The notes under the pieces: generated by a model
What the model was told of the DNA's origin: nothing
The model's database searches: none
The model's input: the letters and a program-made list of their open reading frames with translations, nothing else
Shown here: positions 54,145 to 63,896 of the stretch, in pieces
How positions within the stretch are numbered: position 1 is the first letter of the stretch
How the letters are laid out: the number at the start of each line of letters is the position of its first letter
Assembly: GCF_004349265.1 (NCBI RefSeq)
Contig: NZ_SMFL01000005.1
Location: forward strand, 558,301-622,300
DNA length: 64,000 nt
Source: Dyadobacter psychrotolerans
GTDB lineage: Bacteria > Bacteroidota > Bacteroidia > Cytophagales > Spirosomataceae
Direction of reading: 5' to 3'
Position numbers and translations under genes: made by a program

Positions 54145-55116
54145 TCAGGCAAACGCGCGGGCAGCGATGCGGTGGAAAACGCGTTCGTCTAACTTATAGC
54201 GGTCATTAAGTGTCAAACTGCTTCTTGCCGTAAAGAGCGCATGGTTTACCGCATTGTACATCAGCCAGTAGGAAGAGCTGCTGCCAAGCATTCGCTGTTC
54301 GAGTCTAAGCCGCTCCTGAGCCTGTTTGGCAAGCTGTACGGGAATAGGCAGGTCTTTAAGCAACTCATCGTCTGCCCGGTTAAGATTTTTTTGCTGAAAA
54401 TGTTCGTATACCTGACTGGTTAGTGATGGCTTTGGCGTCAGAAGACCGGCCAAAAGATTGTGCAATTGCTCTTTGAAGAGCTCAGGGGTTAGCCGGCTAT
54501 GGTGAATCTTTGGGATTTGTCCTGACTTTTTCCCTTCCGTTTTTGCCGGCTGAATTTTTTTTAAATTACCAGACTTTGCCATCGCGTGGCCATTAAGCCA
54601 ACGGCGGTATACAGCCAAATTATCAAAAGAATCCGCCCATCCCATTAACCCATTCTCGCACAACGCCCTGTAAAGGCTGTTTGCCGGACGGGTGCTTTGA
54701 TCCAATACGGCTGGGATAGTTTGCCCCTGAATTGTGAAGGGCGTTTTTCCATTATAACTATTGGTCAGCATTAAACTGTGCTGAAGTGTTTCTGTGCCAA
54801 CCGACATCTGTCTGTCGAAAATAATGCTGATGCTAAACTCGCCCGTTGGGGTATGCTTGATCTGCAAAGTGTAATCACTTAACAGCTGATCGACAACCTG
54901 GCGTATCGCCTCGTTGGGTATAATGGCATAATCAGCACTTTGAATGCCGAAAATTGTTTTCCTTCCCCCCAGGGGCTGTCCAACAACAAGCTGTTGACGG
55001 TCAGTTGCCATAATCTCGTAATCGGGCAGAATGTCAGTCAGCCAAACCGGTCCTATCGGGTAGCAAATATCGTCCCAGGAATCTGACATGTAAGGCTGTG
55101 AAGTGATATAAGTCAT
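54145..55116 (-). CDS. DUF932-like phage/plasmid-type protein
   Basis: This is a 323-aa cytosolic protein. 'FGIQSADYAIIPNEAIRQVV', 'LQHSLMLTNSYNGKTPFTIQ' and a C-terminal 'YNAVNHALFTARSSLTLNDR' resemble DUF932 proteins, common in phages, plasmids and integrative elements, often near DNA-repair genes. A Lys-rich linker at about residue 190-205 divides two parts. The assignment rests on pattern similarity. It suggests mobile-element ancestry for this neighbourhood, although no integrase is seen. Confidence 0.55.
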   Translation of the reverse strand: MTYITSQPYMSDSWDDICYPIGPVWLTDILPDYEIMATDRQQLVVGQPLGGRKTIFGIQSADYAIIPNEAIRQVVDQLLSDYTLQIKHTPTGEFSISIIFDRQMSVGTETLQHSLMLTNSYNGKTPFTIQGQTIPAVLDQSTRPANSLYRALCENGLMGWADSFDNLAVYRRWLNGHAMAKSGNLKKIQPAKTEGKKSGQIPKIHHSRLTPELFKEQLHNLLAGLLTPKPSLTSQVYEHFQQKNLNRADDELLKDLPIPVQLAKQAQERLRLEQRMLGSSSSYWLMYNAVNHALFTARSSLTLNDRYKLDERVFHRIAARAFA

Positions 55117-55305
55117 AAATTATTTTTTTGCAGTTGTAAATTTACAACTGGAATTCGAAAATTCAAAATGAATTGAACTTCTTTGTGATATCTAAAGAAT
55201 TTGCTGCATCTGCCAAAGGTGTAAAAAATCAATATTCGCCTGATCTGAAGTATTGGGAGAATGCCCCGCGGCGTGGCGCAACAGGCTTACAATTGAAGGA
55301 ATTAA

Positions 55306-55521
55306 CTAAACATACAATTTAGCTAACATACGAGAAGCAGAAATTGAGAAAAGTGCACTTGGAAAGTGACAATGCAAGAAATCAACCTCTGTTGCAGCGT
55401 AGTTCCAGAAGTTGTTTTGCAGCGGATTGGTTAAAAAAAATATGGAACCACTGATAGCCGAAGCCCATATTGTACTACCTATCACAATTAACAAAGCGTT
55501 AACGGTATAAAGTAAATACAT
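55306..55521 (-). CDS. Doubtful small membrane protein frame
   Basis: This is a 71-codon frame with a hydrophobic start ('LLYTVNALLIVIGSTIWASA') followed by 'SIFFL' and a Cys/His/Ser-rich tail. It begins 18 bp after the stop of the 140-aa gene on the same strand, so it could be translated with it. Weak composition and no family make it marginal. Confidence 0.3.
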   Translation of the reverse strand: MYLLYTVNALLIVIGSTIWASAISGSIFFLTNPLQNNFWNYAATEVDFLHCHFPSALFSISASRMLAKLYV

Positions 55522-55539
55522 GTGGTCACGTTTTTCAAG

Positions 55540-55962
55540 CTATTGGCCCGTTTTAAATTCATTTTCTATATAAACAAGAAATTCTTCCGCCGTACAGTTT
55601 TCAACCTTAATTAAATTTCGTTTGTGATCATAGAATTCTGTTTTGTAAAGTCCGACCCGATCACTTTTTTGAATAAGCAGATACTTTGAAGGATATTTTA
55701 CAAAATATTCCTTTGTGCTGATGTGATCATAATTCAGCAGCAGGTGTGGAAGGTCTGCGGGCTTGTCAACTTTGGCATATGTAACAATAACAATTTCTTC
55801 AACCGGGTTGAGCAGGGCCACAAACCAGGGTGGGCCGTAGTTAATAATTAGTTTGGAAAGATTGGCCTTCTCAAAATCGGGCAAATCCGATACAGGTATT
55901 GATTTGGAATTATCCCATTTATCAAGAATGGCACTGTTCAGATCAGTAATGAGCTTGTTCAT
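55540..55962 (-). CDS. Unknown 140-aa protein
   Basis: This soluble, charged protein has alternating helices and strands: 'LITDLNSAILDKWDNSKSIP', 'YGPPWFVALLNPVEEIVIVT', 'YLLIQKSDRVGLYKTEF' and a C-terminal 'ENCTAEEFLVYIENEF'. There is no signal peptide, membrane segment or recognisable active-site motif. It could be a small immunity- or adaptor-like protein, but nothing adjacent looks like a toxin. It is separated from the next upstream gene by 184 bp. Confidence 0.55.
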   Translation of the reverse strand: MNKLITDLNSAILDKWDNSKSIPVSDLPDFEKANLSKLIINYGPPWFVALLNPVEEIVIVTYAKVDKPADLPHLLLNYDHISTKEYFVKYPSKYLLIQKSDRVGLYKTEFYDHKRNLIKVENCTAEEFLVYIENEFKTGQ

Positions 55963-56146
55963 AACATTAGGGTAGTAATTTTTTGAAGTATTTGAATATT
56001 ATAAATAATTATTCCAATCCTGCGTTACTTCCAAATCAAGAATTAATTATAAATCCGCAAATTAAAGAGCATACCGAATCCTGCCGGCTGTCCTTTTCGG
56101 GCAGATTTGTTTTGCGGTAAGCTAAACCAGTTTGTCCGATCATGCC

Positions 56147-57295
56147 CTACTTTGTCTGCTTGTAAATCCAATCTGAAATCACGCTCAGCGCCTTGGGAGA
56201 GAATGTTTGCTCAATTGTGGCATATTCGCTGGGAGAGCCGGTTTTACATTCCTGGAAAAGGTGATTTAATCCCGGTAATTCTAATGTTGTCACATGGTCA
56301 TTTCCGCCTTTTTTCAAAGCGGCTGCTATCGCAGAAAGGTTTTCTTTTGCAGGTATTTGCAGATCTTTTCCGCCGTTTAAAGCCAGAACTGCGCAGTTGA
56401 CTTTTTGCAGCACTTTGGCAGGATCATACTTTAAAATGTATTTAAACCAGGGCGATGAAATTACCTGAGTATTTGCGACTAAGAAATCCTGATGGCTCAT
56501 TTGCGGCGGTTTAATTTTGGACATACGCACCGAATCTTTTTTATCTGCAAGGATGGCATTACCATATTTTAATAAATCTGCTTTTAAAGTCGAGGTATTC
56601 TGCGAATTTAAAATCAATTGATAAGCATGTTTTGTAATCGATTTAGATCTTTTGATATCAGATTCGGTCACGCCCATGGCCCGCTCGATTAGTTCCTGCT
56701 GGATTAATAATAAACTGTCTCCCCGAAAGCCAGGCGCTGCAAGCAAGACAATAAAGTTGATATCTTTACGGGTCGATGCGACCATCTGTGCGATCATACC
56801 TCCCTCGCTGTGGCCTACAAGACCAACTTTACTTTGATTGATTTCTTTTCTTGTTTTCAGTTAGGCAATAGCGCTTTCGACGTCTTTTGCAAAATCCACA
56901 GTTGTTGAAGCGCTAAAATTTCCTGTCGATTTGGCGATTCCACGGTCGTCGAAGCGCAAAACAGCAATTTCCTTTCTGGTTAAGATGTCTGATATAATCA
57001 AAAATGGTTTGTGATTTGCATACGCTGCATTGCGGTTTTGTCCACCGCTTCCGCTAATTAAAATAACTGCGGGGTACCTTCCTTTTTTTTTCGGCAGGGT
57101 AAGTGTTCCGGAAAGCGATATTTTTGCCGCCTGATTTTTAAAGGTGACATCTTCACTATAATAAGGATATGGTTCGACAGGATCCTGAGCTCTTTTGACC
57201 ACCGGTTCATCCAGCCGGTTGACAATAATAATAACTGAAATAACCAGCGAAGCAACGCAAAGAAAGCCAATCAGCTCTTTTGAAATTTTGTTCAT
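56147..57295 (-). pseudogene. Exported alpha/beta hydrolase split by one nonsense codon
   Basis: Two frames in the same phase join into one 382-residue alpha/beta hydrolase with an N-terminal membrane/signal helix (8-26) and 'YPAVILISGSGGQNRN' (oxyanion region). A stop, TAA at 56863-56861 (codon 145), comes just before the nucleophile elbow 'VGLVGHSEGGMIAQ' (Ser163). The remaining triad candidates are Asp in 'NGGKDLQIP' and His in 'PGLNHLFQ', so the gene was complete before the stop. TAC or TAT (Tyr) is a plausible ancestral codon. Reinitiation at ATG 56797 would lack the nucleophile and be inactive. Confidence 0.85.
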
Positions 57296-57499
57296 ACAGT
57301 ACCGTTCTTTACTGGTTTCCTTAAAATACCCAAAGCTCTGGTAAGTAAGAAAAATTGCAGGTACGGCTACTGTGTTTTTTAGATTTCTTTTAGCCCTGAC
57401 CTTGACATTTTTACGAGTAGCATATTGAAAAGTAACAAAGATAAAAGCCGCCGGATTTCGATCAGGTGAGACCAGGCAAGACTTTAAGCTGGTTATTGA

Positions 57500-58383
57500 T
57501 TAATTATGATCCCGAGTTTGATTTTCTTGCTTCACCAGGCTCTTTAAATACTCTTCTAATGATATTTTCCCCAGAACTGCAGGCGGCTCAACTTTAAAGT
57601 CAGCCTTAAGAGTCAGGCTGGTCATATTAGCCATAGACTGAGCTGCCTGATTGGAGAAGCCGATTTTTTTTCAAGGGTTTCTATCCAGTTTTCACGGGGC
57701 GTTTCTACCGCTTTTACATCTCTGTTTAATACTTTTTGAAAGCCCGCAGCTACCTCCTGAGCCGAGTACATCTGCGGGCCTTCGATGTTATAAATGCGGT
57801 TTCCATCAGCAGGCTGCATGAGTATTTTCGCTGCAAATCGTCCCATGTCGGCCGGCGCAACCATGGGCAGTTTAAAATCGACCGGATACAAAGTGTTGAC
57901 AATACCCTCTTTCCTGGCAGATAATAGCGATGCCTCCCAGTTGCTCATGTAGTAGGCAGCTCGAATGATGCTGACAGGAAACGGTTTTTTCTCTAAAAGC
58001 TGCTCCATGTCGTACAGAACTCCCAGGTCTCCAAGCTGATTACCCGGCTGGGCGCCATAGGTGGACTGGGCTACAATACTGTCAAGTCCTGAATTATCAA
58101 GTGCTTCCAGGATCTTGTCAACAGTTTTACGCTCCTCGACAGCGGTGTCCGAGCCGGGCGCGGCTGGCGGATTAAGTAAAAAGAGCCTTTTTCCCCGGCG
58201 AAAAACCTGGTTAAGGGTTTTGACATCGTGCACGTCGGCAATGGCGACTGTTGCGCCTTTCTGCTTCCAGAACTCTGTTTTTTTTTCGTCGCGTGTTATG
58301 ATTGTTACTTGTTGGCCTTCATTAAGCAGCGTTTCCGCTACGACTGATCCGACATGGCCACTGGCTCCAAGAATGATATACAT
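57500..58383 (-). pseudogene. NmrA-like NAD(P)-binding protein, frameshifted at an A8 tract
   Basis: The open part (58383-57622) encodes 253 aa of an NmrA/SDRa-like atypical short-chain dehydrogenase: 'IILGASGHVGSVVAETLL' with G-x-x-G-x-x-G at 6-12, 'VAQSTYGAQPG' and 'GNRIYNIEGPQMYSAQEVAA'. After an eight-A run (coding strand; 57671-57664) the frame ends early in unrelated residues. Shifting by one base restores 'IGFSNQAAQSMANMTSLTLK' and 'LGKISLEEYLKSLVKQ' to TAA 57502-57500. The tract could be a sequencing indel, a genuine frameshift, or a site of transcriptional slippage that yields some full-length protein. Confidence 0.8.
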
Positions 58384-58672
58384 GACATTTGAATTTTTTG
58401 ACAGAAATTATTTAGCATAATAAATTAACGCGGGAAAAAATGATGCCATTTCTGATATTATATAGATCGTTCATCAGGCATACACATTTTTTGGTTCCAG
58501 CACATCTTCTTGTACTCAATCCGAATTATGTAAAGCTATGTTTCAGCAGCTTAAATTCATTCAAGCAGAACGCTGAGCACAATAAGGGTTTTGAAATGAT
58601 TAAAATACGAGTTGTTGACAATGATAAACCTGAAGTGAGTTACTTTTAAACAGACTAATCAAATCTTATTAA

Positions 58673-59613
58673 ATGAAAAACCTGCTGCTTCTGCTATTTG
58701 TTATGGCTCATACCTGTGCCTTCGGACAAAAGAAACCTAAACATGTTATCCTAATCGGCATCGATGGATTAGGTGCATATGCTTTTCCAAGGGCTGAGCT
58801 GTCTGCTTTCAATATGGACAGTCTGGCATGGGCTAAAACCGGAAACCCTGCTTTAAAGCTACATATTCCCACTTTCGAAAAACTCACAGAGTCTGGCGCC
58901 TACAGCCTGCAGGCACGCTCGGTGCTTCCTTCCTCAAGCGCGGTGAACTGGACTTCGATGACAATGGGCGCAGGACCTGAACTGCATGGCTACACCGAGT
59001 GGGGAAGCCAGACGCCAGAGCTGCCATCACGATTGACTGATGAGTTTGGTCTGTTTCCTTCAATCTTTGGCTTGATGCGCCAGCAAAAACCCAAATCGGA
59101 AATTGGGGTGATTTATGAGTGGGACGGCATCGGGTTTCTGCTTCCTAAAAAAGCATTAAGCACAGAAATTAATTGTCAGAGAGATAGCGCGACAGCGCAA
59201 ACGGCAAGTAAATACATCATAGAAAAGCGGCCGGAACTGCTTTTTTTACACTTCTCAGATGTTGATCACGTCGGCCGCGAGTTTGGTAACGGAACCGCAC
59301 AGTACTATCAACAGGTCGATAAAATGGACCGTTATCTGGCGCAAATCATGGGCGCGGTTTCGAAATCGGGAAAAGCGGATGACACCGTCGTCATTATCTC
59401 AGCTGACCATGGCGGAATTAACAAAGGCCATGGTGGCAAAACGATGCAGGAAATGAGAATTCCGTGGATTGCGGTGGGCAAAGCAGTAAAATACAAGGAG
59501 AAATAAAGGAAAGTATTGTCACTTACGACACTGCGGCGACGATCGGCTGGCTTTTGAATCTGCATATGCCTCAGGTCTGGACTGGCAGGCCAATCAAACA
59601 AATTTTTAAATAG
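58673..59613 (+). pseudogene. Exported alkaline-phosphatase-family (nucleotide pyrophosphatase-like) protein, C-terminal frameshift
   Basis: The signal peptide ends near 'CAFGQK' (19). The open part (to 59506, 277 aa) has the metal sites of type I phosphodiesterase/nucleotide pyrophosphatase: Asp31 in 'ILIGIDGLGAY', a Ser/Thr nucleophile region in 'LPSSSAVNWTSMTMG', 'LHFSDVDHVGREFG' and 'VIISADHGGINKGHGG'. The frame stops at 59504-59506, but the next phase continues the family's usual tail, 'GEIKESIVTYDTAATIGWLL' then 'PQVWTGRPI', to TAG 59611-59613. One base is missing around 59495. All catalytic residues precede the lesion, so a shortened enzyme might still work. Confidence 0.82.
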
Positions 59614-59752
59614 AGCTTAACTGTTTATTTATCATGACTTTATGTTTAAAAACTACCTATTTTTTAATTTATGTTATCAGGTGAATTTTAATTGCGGTGC
59701 ATGCTGGCAAACTGTTTGCTGTGGCAGATACATTTAACTAAAGCCAAACACA

Positions 59753-60697
59753 ATGAAAGCTGCCGTTATTGAACATTATGGATCTCCGGATGAATTTAAG
59801 ATAAAGCAACTGCCTACACCTCAGATTGAAAATGGCCAGATATTGGTCGAAAATAAAGCCTCGTCGGTCAATCCGATCGACACGATCGTGCGCCAGGGAA
59901 AAACCATGCTGGTTACCGGCTTGATTGGTGACCAACTGCTGGGAAGTGACTTCAGCGGGGTGGTAATCGAATCAAAAAGTAATTTGTTTAAACCGGGCGA
60001 TGAGGTTTTTGGTCTTAATCCGGCAGTAAAAGGAGGCTCTTATGCGGAGCACATTGTTGCCGACGAAAGCAATGCGGCTTTGAAACCCGCCAATTTAAGC
60101 TTTACCCAGGCCGCGGTTTTACCATTGGTCAGTCTGACTGCCTGGCAGGGACTGGTAACGGAGGGGAAAATCAAACCCGGCGATTATGTGCTGATCACTG
60201 GCTGTACGGGTGGGGTTGGCCTGGCCGCAGTACAAATAGCAAAAACATTCGATGCAATTGTTACAGGTACTTGCAGCGCCAAAAATGCAGAATTTGCCCG
60301 CTCCATTGGCGTAGACCATGTGGTCATCTATGATCAGGATCAAATAGCGGGCAACACAAAGTTTGATCTGATTTTTGATGCCAGCGGGCATTTTACGATC
60401 GATGACATGAAAATAAACCTCACAGAGCAGGCTATGTTTGTCTCAACTAAGGGTGGCACCGACTCCTTGAAAGGCGCTATTGACGCGGTAATGGACTTAG
60501 CATTTGAAAAGCGAATGAAAATTGTCATGATGAAACCTAACCGGCAGGATCTCAATACGATCAGCCAGCTGGCCGAATCTGGAAAGCTTAAAGCATATAT
60601 TGCTCAGACTTTTCCCCTTGAAGCACTTGCACAGGCCCATCAAATAATGCAGGACGGTGGATTTACGGGTAAAATTGCTGTTGAAATAGGGGCTTAA
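59753..60697 (+). CDS. MDR-family NADP-dependent oxidoreductase (quinone reductase-like)
   Basis: This 314-aa cytosolic protein of the medium-chain dehydrogenase/reductase superfamily opens with a GroES-like domain (about 1-120: 'MKAAVIEHYGSPDEFKIKQL', 'GSDFSGVVIESKSNLFKPGD'). A Rossmann domain has 'LITGCTGGVGLAAVQIAKTF' (about 143-162) and the end is 'HQIMQDGGFTGKIAVEIG'. There are no structural zinc cysteines, as in zeta-crystallin-type enzymes that reduce quinones or enones with NADPH. It is convergent with the polysaccharide-lyase operon, with only 6 bp between stops. Confidence 0.9.
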   Translation: MKAAVIEHYGSPDEFKIKQLPTPQIENGQILVENKASSVNPIDTIVRQGKTMLVTGLIGDQLLGSDFSGVVIESKSNLFKPGDEVFGLNPAVKGGSYAEHIVADESNAALKPANLSFTQAAVLPLVSLTAWQGLVTEGKIKPGDYVLITGCTGGVGLAAVQIAKTFDAIVTGTCSAKNAEFARSIGVDHVVIYDQDQIAGNTKFDLIFDASGHFTIDDMKINLTEQAMFVSTKGGTDSLKGAIDAVMDLAFEKRMKIVMMKPNRQDLNTISQLAESGKLKAYIAQTFPLEALAQAHQIMQDGGFTGKIAVEIGA

Positions 60698-60703
60698 TCG
60701 CGT

Positions 60704-62638
60704 TTATAACGGTTTGTAACTTACAGTAAGCTTTCCTGATATAATAGGTTTCACAGTGTATAGGCCAATCCGGCTATAAACGGCTCCACCTTCGGTAATT
60801 TCTTCTGAGCGGACCGACAATTGATTTCCAGGGCAGGAAAAAGTAACCAGCATTTTTTCTTTGCCCTGGCTTAAAACCATTGAGCTGTCTGATGTTTTTT
60901 TCCAATTAGCGCGGGTGATTACAGCACTTTCAAAGCGCTCAGCTTTGTTAAAGGCAAAATCATCGGTAACTAACACAATGCCCTTACCACTCCGGTCGTA
61001 GTGCATGCTCCGGTGTAGTTTTTGCAAGCCGCTTTCGGGGTAAGCAGAGCCGATATCCAAAACCAGATCGTCGTAGCCGGTTGTGAAATCTTTGCCGATC
61101 GTTACAGCCTTCGACTGGCTGCCGGCCTGCTGCTGTTTACCGGCTACCAATGGAACTGGATGACCAAAAGAGCCGATCGTTTTATATGTATAGCGAAATT
61201 TCTCAGTAAAGATATCTGCCGTATAGGGGATAGAGCCCGGATCGCCAGCCATGATTTCTTTTCCTGAAACAATCGTGTAGGAGCCCACGTCGTTGTGGTT
61301 ATGATGCTCTTTGTTGTTGCCACCTTTAAATGCCACACCAATCTGGCAGATTGACCCGGGCGTCGGACGCGATATGAGCACCCCTGTCTTCTCAAAGAAA
61401 TAGCGCAGTGCTGCTGGCGCAGAAGGTGCTGAGATTCTCTTAGGCTTCGCATCGGATGAGTTTGGAAAGACCATCATCACATCATTTCTGTTGTCATCTG
61501 TGTTACCTAAAACACTTACCGTATCATATTTTTCGAGTCCCAGACCGAAATTACGGTTCAGGTAACGCATGATGCTTGCATCGGGCTGAACACCTGGTTT
61601 ACTATCAGAAATAGCGGGATAAACTCCGTTGATGATTTCCAGGCCCGGAATGAATCCGGCAATTTTTTTTACTTTTTCGATCGCAAAAAGATCGATTTTA
61701 CCCTTGGTTGCCTGCCAGATGTTTTCCCGCAGTAAGATATAGTGCCCAAAACCATAATTGTAATAGCCAACGCCCTCCGAGCAGTAGCCGTCATCACCAA
61801 ATCCCTCTAGCCCGTTTTTAGAATAATATTCTCCGATATAGGTAAAAACAGCCCGCTGTTTTTTGTCTTCCAGCACGGCCAGTGCAGCCCCAACCACACC
61901 GGAAAGACAAACATGGTTATAGTTATTGGTCATTTGTAAAAACCTGTTTTCTGCAGAATCGTTTTGTGTTCTGATCTTGTCAAGTACCGGATCAAAAACC
62001 CGTTTTTGCAACGCTTCGATAGCTTGCTTTTTAAGGGATGAATCAAGCTTGTCGCCCAAAAGGTATAGCGTTTGCGCGATCGTATGTGCATAAAGAGCAG
62101 AAGTCAGCTCAACGGAATATTCGATGCTATTGTAATTTTTAAACTTGAAATCGTTACGGGGAGATACCCATGATTTTTGCGCGAGTATGTCTTTGAGGCC
62201 TTCCTGGATCTGCCTGATGTAGCGCCCCTTGTTTTGCAGACACTCCGCCCAGGTCAGCTCAGATAATCCTTTTGCTCTGTCGCGCATCATTTGAAGGCCA
62301 CGGCCGGAAGATGTTGCCGAGCCGTCAGAAAGTGAAAAATAATCTGCCTTGCTGAAAGCCGGAAAAGAGAAGCGCTCCATGTTTTTTAAAAACAAATCGT
62401 ATTCGCCCGATTTCAGCAGCTTATCCCATACCTTTCTGTTCGTGCAGGGCTGGCCAAAACCTGAAGGCTGATCCTCTAAAAGCAGAACAATCTCGCTGAT
62501 TCTTTGCTCATCAAGCGGTTTTAAAGCAGATGGCAGGCCCTGAGCTTGTAAAGATGAATCTGTGATCAGCAGCACTAATGTAAAAGTAAGCCACAAGCCA
62601 AGCCGGCAGATCATTGATCTTTTCATAAAAGTCAGCAT
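60704..62638 (-). CDS. Exported heparinase II/III-like polysaccharide lyase
   Basis: This 644-aa protein has a signal peptide (a second Met at residue 5 is an alternative start; cleavage near 'LQAQG'). An N-terminal alpha/alpha toroid (about 40-380) includes 'MTNNYNHVCLSGVVGAALAV' and 'GYCSEGVGYYNYGFGHYILL'. The C-terminal beta-sandwich (about 390-644) has the Hepar_II_III signature 'NNKEHHNHNDVGSYTIVSGK' and 'AGDPGSIPY'. This is the architecture of lyases that cleave uronic-acid-containing polymers by beta-elimination. It lies 41 bp after the alginate-lyase-like gene, in the same operon. Confidence 0.87.
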   Translation of the reverse strand: MLTFMKRSMICRLGLWLTFTLVLLITDSSLQAQGLPSALKPLDEQRISEIVLLLEDQPSGFGQPCTNRKVWDKLLKSGEYDLFLKNMERFSFPAFSKADYFSLSDGSATSSGRGLQMMRDRAKGLSELTWAECLQNKGRYIRQIQEGLKDILAQKSWVSPRNDFKFKNYNSIEYSVELTSALYAHTIAQTLYLLGDKLDSSLKKQAIEALQKRVFDPVLDKIRTQNDSAENRFLQMTNNYNHVCLSGVVGAALAVLEDKKQRAVFTYIGEYYSKNGLEGFGDDGYCSEGVGYYNYGFGHYILLRENIWQATKGKIDLFAIEKVKKIAGFIPGLEIINGVYPAISDSKPGVQPDASIMRYLNRNFGLGLEKYDTVSVLGNTDDNRNDVMMVFPNSSDAKPKRISAPSAPAALRYFFEKTGVLISRPTPGSICQIGVAFKGGNNKEHHNHNDVGSYTIVSGKEIMAGDPGSIPYTADIFTEKFRYTYKTIGSFGHPVPLVAGKQQQAGSQSKAVTIGKDFTTGYDDLVLDIGSAYPESGLQKLHRSMHYDRSGKGIVLVTDDFAFNKAERFESAVITRANWKKTSDSSMVLSQGKEKMLVTFSCPGNQLSVRSEEITEGGAVYSRIGLYTVKPIISGKLTVSYKPL

Positions 62639-62679
62639 TTTATTGTTTTATAATATTTTTAGAAAATCAGGTGAAAGCT

Positions 62680-63888
62680 TTACTTCAAGCCAGTACTATC
62701 TGAGCTTAAAAAAGCACTTATTGAACTGGCCGGGGCGGAAAGTTCGAGGTGTTTGCTGGTTTCTTTAAAAAGCGGATCATCATACTTTTTCGCTGCCCAG
62801 CGGAAAAGATCCAAAGCGCCTTCTGGTGTTTTTCCTTTTTCGATATTGGTCCAGCTCCACTGCTTTTTACCAAGAAGATAAGGACTCAAAAACGCAAAGC
62901 CAAGGTGCATACCGCGGCCATCAGATGTTTTATAATGCCACAGATCTTCCCCGAGATGATCCATACAGCGGGCAATTGTGACAAATGCCTGCAAGCCGTA
63001 AACAGAGTAGTGTAGCGATCGCTGTCGGCTTAGCTCGCGCGGCATACTTCCCACCGCTGTAATCTGCTGATCGATTTGTTTACGGGCAAGCGATACCAGT
63101 GACCGGGCTCTTTTTAAATTACCGCTGTATAAAGAAAACGCCATGATTTGTGCCGTATACCAGCTACCATGGTTGTTGTCTGCCAGGCCTTCTTTTTTGC
63201 CCATATCACTTTCCAAAAGCCAGGTGGTGTAATCACTAAACCACGCTTTAAGCTCCTTATCATCGTTTTGTGTCCAGCTCTTCGAAAGCGAAAGCAGCTT
63301 GATATGATCAACGGTTTTAATCAGCGCAACAGAAAAGATGATTCCGATTGGCATACCATCGTAGACTCCGGGAAGCGCCGATGCATTTTTTAAATTTGGA
63401 TTCATTTTGGTTTTGGGATCCAAAAACCAGATGCGCAGAAGCTCGGATGCTTTCTGTGCATATTTTTCCTGCCCTGTAAAATAAAAGGCGAGGCATAGCT
63501 GATTCACCCGGCTTAGGGTGGTATTGTATCGGCTCAGATCATAACGGCTGCCATCGGCCTCTGGGTTGGTCACTCCGTCGCGCCTGACATATGGCATTCC
63601 GTCTGCCGTGTTCGGATTGGGAAAGGCAAGTTTGCCGATGGCGAAAAAATCATGCACATCTCCTGATGGAGGAACATCTCCGTCTGTTACGTTCTCAGCC
63701 GGCACCGAAAGCAGTTGATCTGCCTGTTTTAGAAGACTCTTGTAAGCAGGCTTTGCCGGCAGATCACCTGCCTTTATGATGGCAAGCTGCGCATAGTCAT
63801 AATAAACAAGCTGTAAAGCCGGTGTTTGCATTCCGAAAGAAGGCGAGCACAAAATGACGAGCAGATACAGAATTGGGCTTTTTCTCAT
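62680..63888 (-). CDS. Exported alginate lyase family (PL5-like) protein
   Basis: This 402-aa protein has a signal peptide (about 1-20). The alpha/alpha barrel of the alginate_lyase family is indicated by 'NNHGSWYTAQIMAF' (His240 and Tyr244 region) and 'PRELSRQRSLHYSVYGLQAF' (Arg290, Tyr294 region), which match the catalytic His/Tyr and substrate-binding motifs of PL5-type lyases, and by 'YNTTLSRVNQLCLAFYFTGQ'. The substrate may be alginate or another uronan. It is preceded by a truncated gene 8 bp upstream and followed by the heparinase-like lyase, forming a degradation operon that continues beyond the window. Confidence 0.88.
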   Translation of the reverse strand: MRKSPILYLLVILCSPSFGMQTPALQLVYYDYAQLAIIKAGDLPAKPAYKSLLKQADQLLSVPAENVTDGDVPPSGDVHDFFAIGKLAFPNPNTADGMPYVRRDGVTNPEADGSRYDLSRYNTTLSRVNQLCLAFYFTGQEKYAQKASELLRIWFLDPKTKMNPNLKNASALPGVYDGMPIGIIFSVALIKTVDHIKLLSLSKSWTQNDDKELKAWFSDYTTWLLESDMGKKEGLADNNHGSWYTAQIMAFSLYSGNLKRARSLVSLARKQIDQQITAVGSMPRELSRQRSLHYSVYGLQAFVTIARCMDHLGEDLWHYKTSDGRGMHLGFAFLSPYLLGKKQWSWTNIEKGKTPEGALDLFRWAAKKYDDPLFKETSKHLELSAPASSISAFLSSDSTGLK

Positions 63889-63896
63889 AAGCTGAT

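Noticed and set aside
58440-58649. 69-codon plus-strand frame before the phosphatase gene
   Set aside because: No coding character in the first two thirds; probably part of the phosphatase leader.
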